From Protonemura montana (lineage: Eukaryota; Arthropoda; Insecta; Plecoptera; Nemouridae), in the NCBI GenBank assembly GCA_947568835.1, contig OX387605.1, forward strand, positions 20,588,418 to 20,652,417: DNA of 64,000 bases. Reading direction: 5' to 3'. Below the pieces are notes generated by a model. The model searched no databases. It had not been told where the DNA came from and saw only the letters and a program-made list of their open reading frames with translations. Below, piece by piece: positions 25,110 through 37,100 of this stretch. The number at the start of each line of letters is the position of its first letter. Position 1 is the first letter of the stretch. Both the position numbers and the translations under genes were made by a program.

Positions 25110-28100
25110 GTAAGTTGCTATTCGCTGTCGGATAAGTGGTAAAGTGACTTGAGTCGCACCTGGTTGAAGCGTTAAAAGCTTCGTCGTTACGTTTAATATA
25201 CTGGAAGTAAATTGGGGAAAGTTAGACGAAGAACAAGCTTTAAGATAAGTGTCTATATTTAAAGTCTTCGTTTTACGTGGTTTAACAGCAGATAAAAGCG
25301 TTGTTTTACTATGAACATTTTCTTGAGGTGATATTATTTCTAAGTCTTTGGCGTTCATAAATTCAGTTTTAAAGAGTTATCTGTGTTTTGTCAATAAAAA
25401 TCTTGAGACTCTTTTCTCAGCACTTACAACTTACAAATAGGAAGCATTTATTCACATGTACATTATAACATCTATACCACTAGCAGTGATAATTCATCCA
25501 AAGCTATGTCAGATGTCAGATTCAGACGATTTTACCGGCTATGCATTTCCATGTTTGAGAAAGAGACTTTCTCAAACATGGAAATGCATCGCCGGTCTCA
25601 TCAACGCGTGCATAAGTTACAGACTTGCTGAAAGTGCATGCATTTAAAATGTAGAAGAAATAAAATCATCTGGAAAAATGTAACGGTCGCTTTATCAATT
25701 TGAATTAATTACACGATTTGTCAAAAATGGCAAGACAAGCAATTCCTTGAATCAGGTGGATGTAAATTTTTAAAGCCTGGACAAGTCTAGTGGAACATAC
25801 CAGCAAGAATCGCATGCTAGCTACCACATAGAGTTGAGCAAATTAATTATTTAACACGACAGAAAGATTGTGATTTCTGAATGCGATCAATTTGAATTTG
25901 CCGATGGTGTGGGCGTTTCGCCAGGTGAATTACCAGTAAAAACTAATTGGGAAATGTACACCGCTCTCGAGATGTGAATTGGCACCGCAGATTCACCAAA
26001 ATATACGAGGGTTTTATTTTACCCGCTAGATGATTGGAGTACTCGATCAATTATTCGTACAAACTTGCCAAATAATGATAGAGCAGCGATAAACCTTCGG
26101 ATTTTGTACGTTCGAATAATGACGATGATAATAATTTCGAGTGTAAAACTCGTTGGTTTCATTCGTTGGTAATGTATACCCACACAAAATAGATGCTAAT
26201 TACGGTGTGGGTCTGTATTACTTTGCTGTAAACTCGGCAATGAAAATAAAACCAACGCATGAGGTTGTTTCAAAATTTTGCATTTGAAATGAAAAAGGTT
26301 TTTCATGAAGCCAATTATGAGAAGCGCTAAAAATATCATAGCGTGCTGTCGAGGAACGTTGATGCGGCAATGTGGTAGTGGCTTGAAAACACAAGTCAAG
26401 GCTCTAAAACCTACGCAATTTATAATATTGTTTTTCTGAAAAAAAAAAACCATAAGTATTTCCTGATATCCGATCACATAACAAATCCCATTTTTCTGCG
26501 ATTAGAAGAGCTCGCACGCAACACCAATCGATAAACCACTTGAAAGTCAGACTTAAGTGAAGTTTTGTAAATTTCCCTAGAGCAAAACATGAACTCGATG
26601 CAAGCTCAAGTGAGCCGCCATTTCTTTCGTTCTTGAAACGCAATTGATGTAATAAACACAGCCGCAATAATTAGCGACAGAATTGAGAAGTGTAAGAATG
26701 CCAGTTGAGCGAACGCTTGGGTTCAAAGAGTCAAGATGTTTATTGACACATAATCATTGTAAACTCCAGCTGAGAGTTATTCAATCAACTCGTGGTTTTG
26801 GTCAAGGCTCCGGTCTTAAAGTCCATGAGCACACATAGCATTGGAACAAACAATGCGTGAACTGAAGAGGATGTCTAAAATCAATATTTTTCAGCGTACT
26901 CTCTAGATATTGTTGTCCTAGGTCTACCACTATGTAGTGTACAAAAGGGATGCTGCTTTTATCTAGATGAAATGTGGTGAAACTCGTTTTAAACCATCTG
27001 TTACAGCTTCTAAAATTTTCCGAACGAAACTTTGAGTCTGCAATTTCGTTAAAACAAAGCGTGTACTGCATGTTTTCTTGGGTGCTCGCCTCGTGATGGG
27101 AACAATACCCTTCTGCCAATGCTCTCAACGAGACACCTATATTTTTCACGGTTAATCGTAAAGCTAGAAAACCTTGCGTTTTGTATGGAAATTGTCTCAC
27201 GACCTAGATGCACAGTAAAAAATAAAATGGCATCCGTTAAAAACCCAGCACAGGTATTGCTTGGATGTCATTTCATCACTAAAAAAATTACTACTTCATT
27301 TATTAAGACCGCTTTATTTTCCGACATACGATAGACAATTTTTGCATGATATTGTACAAAAACAATAAGCAATTGCATGCCCTAACCGTGAACTTTATTG
27401 GCACATCGCACAATTGGAATGCATCGCGCTGTTTGGTCACTTCCAGACATTACTTTCCTAGAAGCAAATACGAGTCTATATTAAACTATATTTCACCCTA
27501 GCACCAACCGAAGCAATATTCTTCCAGTTTATTCACCAAATAAACTGTCTCGATAAAAATCCCTGAACAAACACCGTTTACCAAACCTCCGTCCTGCATA
27601 TCTCTATATAACATAAATAGGCAGAATCGCTCAGTGCCTAAAAAAAAAAAAACTCTAGGGCTAAAAAATATCGACAACATGTCACATTTCAACGGTAAAA
27701 ACTATGCAAAATATTGTTGCCTGTCAATTTTCTCAATTACCGAAGTTACGGGGACCATTCAGGCTTTCCATGCGTCACAAAATGCTGGACACTGAAGTTA
27801 AGCAGCACTGCGCCGGGCCGCAGTTTTAGATGGGTTACCAAACCTTAACGAACGAGATACTGGCTCCGTTGCATCATCATTAAGATAGAAGAAACCTGTT
27901 GCAAACGCGTAAGCCGATCATCTTCTTAATGCTCTACGACAGGAACAGGCTACGTGTCTTCATCCCTTCTTAAAGAAGTGATCCATAACCAACCAAGGAT
28001 GACTAATGGCTAGTGACGCTATCTGAAGTTGCTGTTAGAAAAACATTTTTTAGTGTAATATAATGTTTCTGAATCCTGAGAGGTAACTTTGAACACAGCT

Positions 28101-31100
28101 TTATTGACCTACAAATTTATCTGGTAGGAAAACTATCTGAAAACTATCAAAAAAAAACTATGAATAAAGCTTTTTTGACCTTTGGAAAACTATCAACCCC
28201 ACTGCCAAATTGATCGCCATCTGCTTCTAGCGACTAGAGTAAAATAAAATTGGATAACTTACATAACGGCTAGGAATTAAACTGACTCTCAAATTAAATT
28301 ATTGTAATAGTAAAATGCCCCACAGGATGCGGGGCATCCTGTGAATTAAATTGACTTGAGATGGCGCTCTATGTAACATTATTCCTCTCAATGAAACGCT
28401 TGGAAACGCTGAAATTATGCCCGGTTTTCAAATAAATATTTGTTCATTACAATTTCCGACTTTCCTCAGGGCTCACAGCTGGACATGAAACGCGCCCTCC
28501 AGACAGCTGAACGACGGCGTGCTATGTTTTCGGACAGAAGCCAACTCAAGTACGCGCGGCGTTTGGTCGTCAAGCTCGGCAGCGCCGTCATAACACGGGA
28601 AGACGAGCACGGAATTGCGCTGGGCAGGCTGGCCTCCATAGTGGAACAGGTATGTCATTGCGCTGGGCAGGCTGGCCTCCAAAGTGGAACAGGTATGTCA
28701 TTGCGGTGGACAGGCTGGCCTCCAAAGTGGAACAGGTATGTCATTGCGGTGGGCAGGCTGGCCTCCATAGTGGAACAGGTATGTCATTACGGTGGGCAGG
28801 CTGGCCTCCAAAGTGGAACAGGTATGTCATTGCGGTGGGCAGGCTGGCCTCCATAGTGGAACAGGTATGTCATTGCGGTGGGCAGGCTGGCCTCTATAGT
28901 GGAACAGCTATGCCATTGCGGTGGGCAGGCTGGCCTCCATAGTGGAACAGGTATGTCATTGCGGTGGGCAGGCTGCCCTTATAGTGGAACAGGTATGCTA
29001 TTGCATTGGTTAGGCTATGCTCGACTAGCCATTGCATGTATATTGGTCAGGTATTGCTGGATGGTCGTGCAGGGAGTACGTAAAAAGATACCGCAAAGTT
29101 GTATATCTATTTCAAATGGCCGAAATACCAATAAAGATCGATATCTATCCGACAATTTTATATGGGGTCACCCCCCCCCCCCCCCCCCCCCAGGTAAAAT
29201 TCGTTCCATGTTTAATTGGGGTTGTGTTTGGATGCTGGGAATGAGCTTTGGGCCAGCCCACGTGGTGGTCTGCATCAAGTATTGGTGATGTTTGTTTTGT
29301 TGGAAATGACGCAAATGACGAGAGTAATTTACCGCGAGATGCTCTGGGAAATTTTGCGTTTGACACACTAGGGAGAGAATTCCAGCAATCATTCAGTCTC
29401 ATGTCTGCAGTATTAGGTATTATATTTCTATTATAGTTTTGTAAATATTTTTTTTTTCTATTTCATTTATACTTTCTGGCTGTTCATATTTTTTTTCTTA
29501 AATTGTCCTTATTTGTTCCTGGTAACCTGCGTGCTGGTTATGTTTAATTCAGGCACGATTCCTATTTTCGGAACTAGAAAATTCTATCTCATTATCACGT
29601 CACAAAATGTCTGCTGACATTTTTGTTCATATTTGCATATCGCAATTTTATTTGTAATTTTGTTTTTGTTTGGTATAATCAAAAATGTTACGATGACAAT
29701 GACGGCGAAGTCCACGCTTGAATAAGCTCTCAATCGATTCAGTGCGCAGATAGGCGACTTCTAATGTGTCCGCCAAAGTTTCCAAAAAAATCTGCTGCAG
29801 TAAAACAGAAACAAAACATGCCGTTGTGTACCCGTTTGTTGAGGGCTTGCGTTTAACTTTCTTGTTTGCAACTCTTGTGAAACGTCTGGAACGCTGAAAG
29901 ATCCATCATTGTGTAACATTGTGTAAGATAACGCGACGTTAATGGTCCAGCTATCACAACGAACGCTGTCCAAGAACTTTTGACGATCATTACGAAGCAT
30001 TCATACGCATTAAAATTGATGGTTTACGCGATCAATGCATATATCCCAATTCCGAATACATTTATTTAATGTGTAAATAAGCAAAATTTCCAATTTAAAA
30101 AATGTCACTGCTGTAAACCGTTAACTAGCAGCGTGCAAACAGCTTTAACCAACCATAAAGTTTCAGATGAAGTTTGATTAAAACACATCAATTCAATAAA
30201 ACTGGGATTCACGTCCTATACATTTTATTTTTTTAGCACCACTAGAACCAATATAAAAAAAAAATATGTTACAGAAAACAAAACCGCTGCAGCACAATTT
30301 GTGCGTGTGTGTTTCGAATTCAGTCCCTAATTTTCAACAAAGTTACAATAATTCCACCGCTTCACCATATTGTGTTGCAAGTTTCTGTCCGCTCTCTTCT
30401 CGTCACCTCCAAATAAGCCCACGGCACAATTCCTTCACGTGCGTGCGTACCCCATCTCAACATAACTCACGCTTTTGTGCTGTGTGCCAAATTACAGAGC
30501 GGTCTTTAGAAAAAAAACACATACACAATTCCGTGCTTGTTGCCCATTCACTAAACACTTTTTTGTCAGGAATGCTACATATCTTTTTTCTCCAAACTAC
30601 AACTTGAGCATAATGATGTGTAATTTCTTCGGACATGTTATCGTTTTGAGTAATATCTAGAGTTTTAGCGGTAGTTATAGAACCAAAAGTTTGAAAACCT
30701 CCAACGGCGACAGTAACTTCGTGACCCTCAGCTGCCAAGGACAGTGTTCTAGGATTGTTCTCTTGTCATACCCAGGTAGATCTGCTTTAGTCAAGCTTGG
30801 GGCATATCAATTTGTTCTTGTTGGTCTTACTGTGCTCAATATTGAATCACACATTTGTCTTAAAAGTATTTCTACTTGGCGTCTCTACAAAATAAGGGAA
30901 CATCGAATGACACTCTCTATTCGTTAAGGTGTCCGAGTGAAAGAAATTTCTCTGTAGAATGTCAGTATATTTACCAGCATTGCATTCACAGCTTAGAAGA
31001 GAGAGCGTCACAGCTTAGAGTCTAGCCGCAGTCCAAGCCGTTTTCCCTGCTCAGACTGTTTTAAACCTATTTATCATTTCTCAAGCTTGAACACAAAAGC

Positions 31101-34100
31101 TAGATCAGAAAACTGACCCCCTATTTAGAACTAAAATAATGTTTTTGAAATTCCATTTGAGTTTGCGTGTCTATTTCATTGCCAACGATTAATGAATACG
31201 ATATCTATTCTAAATTGCAGCTTTATTTCACCTTCAACTTTACTTTACCCTCAAAGATTGCTACTTTACCAAGTCAGTATTATTGAATCGTGATGAACTA
31301 GCGGATGCTGGGCACAAGTAACTTGTTACGCAACCCTTTTTAAAGGGTTTTCAAAGTTTCAGAGATTGACTTAACCTGCCCCTAGGCGCTACATGTGAGC
31401 TGTGTCTCGACTAGAAAGTATCTTATAGTTCTTAGCCATCATACGGGGCAAACAAGGGAAGCGTAGGTGTGGTTTGATTTCTGCATCGTCAATTCTCAAG
31501 TAAATCACTAATTAAATGCAGTCAAATGCAATTGCTTAAATTATAATTGTTGATTGCTTTAAATGTTAATCGTTTCACATCTAGAAATAGCGATCAGATT
31601 AACTCGACGATATATGCTTGATAGAGCCAATAACATTCCATTGACCATCATTCCCTGTGAAGTTGTGATTTGGTGAGTAATCGTGCAGAAAATTCAGTAA
31701 TGGATAATTAAAACAATTCCCGAACTCAATATATTGCTAAGCGCGACATGATTGGTGAAGTAAAACATTTTTTTTTACACTATTTTTACATGTTCCAGTA
31801 AACATTGTACTGTCACCGACTAGTCAATTGGATGCTAATATTGTTGTGCAAGCCCGTGATGTACATGGTAATCACATGGAATCAATTTATTTTGACTTCA
31901 TTTCCTGTTCCATCTACAGAAACACACCATTAATGTTCAAAAATAACCCAACATTTTTAAAACAGATACAAACCCAGAAACACTGAATGCTCTTTAATGC
32001 CTTTAAGTGTGTTGCTTGTCGATGTTCTAATACAAAATTGTTTTTTTAATATATTTTAAAATTTTCCTCTCTAACGCTTTAGTTTTCCGGTGTACGCTTG
32101 TCTGATTCTCTGACAGATTATCCTAAATTGTACGCTACGATATTTTCAGTTTGCGGTATGTTAGCTGCATACGTCAATTTAAGTTGATTCCAAGCATCCT
32201 TATTTTCCTAAAACGAATTATTTAAGATATTAACCATAGTGCAAAGTCACGCTTCAAGATGGAATTCTTAATGCAACAAATATACAACTTTTCAGGTAGC
32301 AGAGTGTCATCTCAACGGCAGAGAGTGCATCATGGTCACTAGCGGAGCCGTGGCTTTCGGCAAGCAGAAACTAACTCAAGAACTACTCATGTCACTAAGC
32401 ATGCGAGAAACTTTGTCGCCAAAAGATCACACGAGAGAGGTAAGTTAAGTTTCTCTGATTCCTAATTAAACTCGGTAATTGAATTCACTGCTAATTGAAC
32501 GGTGTGCACGTAGAAAACATCTTGTATGCGTTGAATTGCAATTTAATTATAGTTAGAGACTATATTCATAGACAGGGTGAACTTAATTTTATTTGTATAG
32601 AATCATTCATGAAAGATTTAGAAGGAGTTGGTTTAAAGTTCATAGGTAACTGATAAGACTGAGGAAGCTTCCTATCGTATGCCATGCCTTATTGCTGCAA
32701 GGCACGATCAGAAATGCAGATATGCGATTCGAAATTCATTCTGCACCTAACTTTGGCATTAAAACTTAGATTCTATCTCCAGACCGGTGTAAAACTACCC
32801 TTCCGTGTCGGGCATACGTTGTTTCAACGGTACTGAGCCAGCTAAGCATTGAATCAATCGAAACTTGAAGCCAGAGCAACATATTTTGAAAAAAATGAAT
32901 GCCAGCTCGAATTTTAGCGTTTTAAGTTTTGAAAGGCATTAACTTTGCTTGTAACAAATGATAATGGGATCTTAAAACGACGCTTGAAATCTGTGTTTGT
33001 TTGGCTATTTCTAGATATGCAAAACATTTGTGTCTTTGTCTTCAAACTTTGACCTATGCTGACAGGTTTAAGCCACTTTCAGAACAGAGGCACCCATAAA
33101 CTTACACGTGGGTTCTTTGAATCAATTCTCTTGCTCAAATATATTTGTTCGATTTTCAAAGCCCGGATTTAACCACAAGCCAAAATATACCGAAACCACC
33201 TCGTAAATAGCGCGAGATGATGCCGTTCCATCTCTCGCATATAGAGTACGAATAGTTATTATTTGTTGTTGCACTTTGCACATCAGATTCGTTAACCTCC
33301 ATGCAAAATAGAAACGGCAAGCAAAATACGACAGACAAACCTTATTGAACTACACAGCCGTCCGTACCAATGAATATTTAACGTCCAATTACGAGTTTGC
33401 AAGCGAGAGATTTATTTCAGCAGAAATAATAGATGGTCTTACTTACTATCTAGCTAGAGGAATAGGTCACTCGCCAGTTGAACATGTCTATGAACGGTAG
33501 GGTTATGTTGCTTGCCAGGCATGATTCTCGAACTCGCTGGCTCCGGTAACTCATGAACATCAAGACACCCGTTGGTACAAGATGCACGATTTTTTTCAAA
33601 CTTGTGCTATGATCCTTGCTACCAAATCTTCGTAAAACCGTCCAAAACCTTCTTTTTGGATACACTTTTAGGTATAATTTTGCTTACCGATATTTTTCAT
33701 TTGCATTCCACAAACTTCACTTAGTAAGTCAGCTGTTATTAGGTTTAAACACGAGGTTGACAAGCATCAGTTCAAATGATACGTATTATAACTATTATGA
33801 CACTTTCACGCGCACAAAACAACTGTCGGGTGGTTGCAAAACACTGCTCACGTACACACGCATGTTTCACTACTAACAAAAGCAACATATGACAAAGATT
33901 TGAGGGAAAAGTGAACTGCCAAACTAGCGCACAGTATGTCTGGTAGCGGAGTGTGGAGCGGCCAAGGTCGAACAGCTGACTCCTCTGCAATTCCTACTCC
34001 ATTAGCCAGGTAACGACAAATGAAATGGGTTTCCGTTAATGACTTCTGTCCCACGAAAGTACTTGGTGCTATCAGATGACATGCCATAAACAGTCTTTAT

Positions 34101-37100
34101 TTTGGTCATCCCAACTATTCAACAGCAAAGTTCAATTATTTCAGAGCATTGTCCCAATTCAGATATCCACTAATTGAGCAATTTAGCATAACACACATTG
34201 AACCATGAAAAATGCTATGGTTCAACAAATGGAAATTTTCGAATCTAGTTTCAGTAGTTAGTTGAAGTGGAAAATCAGTTTCTCGAATGATTTCACAAAC
34301 ATTTAAGATTTTATAAGGATTTAAACTGACTTGAGGCGTGTAATTTTTTGAATACTCCGTGAACTTCACTAATGCACTATCAATATCATTATATTAGTCA
34401 AACGTTGCGATAAAACGTTTTCAAGAGAGTCGAAAAATATTGAATATCGGTTGCTGGGATTCAATATTGACACAGGATTCATAATATCTTGAGAGGGCAA
34501 TGGAAATTGAAATTATTTTTTATCGTACCTACATTTCGATGGCCACGTACATACTTAAAATAAGCACTTTTACTCGTTATCGGCGTTTGAACTGGGTCAA
34601 TGGCCTCTAGCCTATAATTTTTATTGATCAGAAAATTACAGCAATAATAATCTTAGAACTAATAGCGATGGTAAAAATGGCAACTTTGCATAACAATTCA
34701 AATAGTTAAATTAAATTTTAGAACACGTTATTTTCCAAACGATAGATTTATTTTACTTGCGATAACTGATTCAGAATAATACCTAAAAAAACACCCTTTC
34801 GCCCTACCCAAAACTCATTACCTAGATTTTAGAATATTATAAAATATTTCACAGCAGTGAGCATACAGCACTGATTCCCATGAAACAATGGAGATAAATC
34901 GGATTCATTTAATCAGGTAACGATAATAACTATATGACCTTGATCCTGCAGGACGCCGGGATGCTTCTCGAGCCGAGGGCGGCGGCGGCAGTCGGCCAGT
35001 CGGGACTTATGTCTCTCTACGATGCCATGTTTGCCCAGTACGGAATCAAGCTCGCTCAGGTAAAATAAACATCGACATCCACATAATTTCACGCAACTTT
35101 TCATGCTTGAGTCTCTATAAATTCGCCAACGAGCAGAGTTAAATAAATCTACAAGAGTGACCCAACAATTACTGTTTACTTTTGTAATTTAAATAAAATT
35201 CCATCCCTAGATCAGGCACCCTACATTCTATATTATATTTACAGTTTCACCAACAATACTTCTATGTTAGTTTAGCGAGAATAATTAAATCAGAATTCTG
35301 TCTACCCCACTGCCTGTAACGGCGTCTCGTAATGCTTGAAAATACAATAGTTAAATGAAGCAACATTACAAAACTTTTATTACCCAGCCATGTGAGCAAA
35401 TCCTGTTGAATTTAAAAATTACAGCTTTACATATCAACTTTGTTTATAGAGTCTATAGTTATTACGAGCGTCCACATTTTTTTAATGCACATACACTAAT
35501 CAGTGTGCAATTTATCAGCCTATTTGTTTGCGTCAAGTGCATCCTCACTGAGCAATTGCAAATACCTCTATGGAGTGTAGCGGTTTAGCAGACCGCTACC
35601 AGCTGGCCACATTCTAAACACACCCAAATGTGGGTCACATCTATATACCTACCCTATCGTGTTAGATATTTCGCCTACCAGAGTGGCTAACCGATGTCCC
35701 ATTACCCTCTAATTACTAACTCTGCAAGGGTGAGATACACTCTACGCACTCCCCAATTTTCTTAGACCACTTAGTGGTAATCATAATACAATTAACATAT
35801 TTTGCATTCGTTCAAAAAGATACGATCATCTGTTTGAAAGAAAAATAAATATTCTTTTCCTCATTTTAAAATCTGTCATGTTTTCAATTATTGAAGAAAC
35901 TCGAGTAATTTTAAAATCCATTAAGGGAACCCGCGCAATTCAAGTAAACACATTTCATTTGATTAAAACGTTCTTTTAAATGCGTTATTCCGTCTTCAGC
36001 TACACGTACTTCGGAACGTACAAAGGGTACATACACAACCCATAAACACCTCTTGCTAAGAAATATATACAAGACTATTCCGTGGTCCCTGTTCAAATGA
36101 TAATATTGTTGCAGTGGCTAAAACTTATGCCAACAGAAATTGTCTTAAATTCCATGAGGAGTAGGTTTGTTCTCTATTGTTGGGCTTGGCCGTCTGTTAT
36201 TGTTAACAATTGGGTGAAACGGTTGTCTTACGAGAGTCTATGTTACTGGCTGAAATTCTACAAATGCATCAAGCTAAACAACTACAACCTTGCACAGTTA
36301 ACAAAACTAGTCGTTTTGGGGTCACCAAAGAAATAACTGTGATATTTTCCCTCTACAAGTCACAATTACAATATCTAGATAAAACGATAACTGCCAGTTA
36401 TTGGCTGGTTCCAGCCAATCAGATACTACCATTCTCATTTCAAACAAAAGATAAATTTTTATTCAGACATTGCAATTCTGGCCATAAACGAGGGTTCAAT
36501 CGGTATAATTTTTTAGTGTAAATCACACTCAACGATATAACTGAGAAAGATATAATGCAATTTTTGAAATTCGTATTTCTTTCTGCATTTCTACTACAGT
36601 CGCCTCCTTAATGATGAATCGCAACAAATATTTGCTATAAGCTATATTTAAACGCATTTCTAGAATGAATAGAAGATTTTCTTGATGAACTGTTCCTGAA
36701 AACGTATTTCGCCACACAATTAACATTGTTCAAACTTGGCGGAAACGCGTGCACGCCACGATTCCAATTCCTTAATTGCAATTAAGCTGCCTAACCAGTA
36801 GCTTATTTCGCTCCACAGTAAGGAAAAGCTACGCTCAGTTCTATCAACCCCTTTATGAGCAAAAAAATCCGTTCCTGTACCGACATCGATTTTATTCACA
36901 ACCCTTCCCAACGTACAATCACAACCAGATCTTCCCATATCATTGCTCTAGGCTTCTCAATGAATCGAAACCGCTCTCTGTTTCTGTGTCCAGGTGCTCG
37001 TCACCAAGCCCGACTTCTACAACGAGGAGACCCGGCGAAACCTCTTCAGCACTCTCTCAGAGCTAATTAGTCTCAACATAGTCCCAATTATAAACACTAA

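Larger units (their letters stand above)
25110..28469 (+). other. P5CS intron 1 (3.4 kb)
   Basis: Non-coding apart from chance frames (the longest is 132 codons on the minus strand, 26802-27200, unrecognised). It holds the perfect hairpin at 25541-25589 and an old 5S-derived repeat at 27745-27975. It ends TTTCCTCAG. Confidence 0.8.

Noticed and set aside
26802-27200. 132-codon minus-strand ORF in P5CS intron 1
   Set aside because: About one such frame is expected by chance in 64 kb at this composition, and no promoter, splice pair or motif supports it.
28440-29288. Long plus-strand ORFs rich in WAGWPPK and GGQAGL repeats
   Set aside because: They are translations of the 43-bp minisatellite after exon 2. 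Since 43 is not divisible by 3, all three frames stay open. They are not a repeat protein gene.
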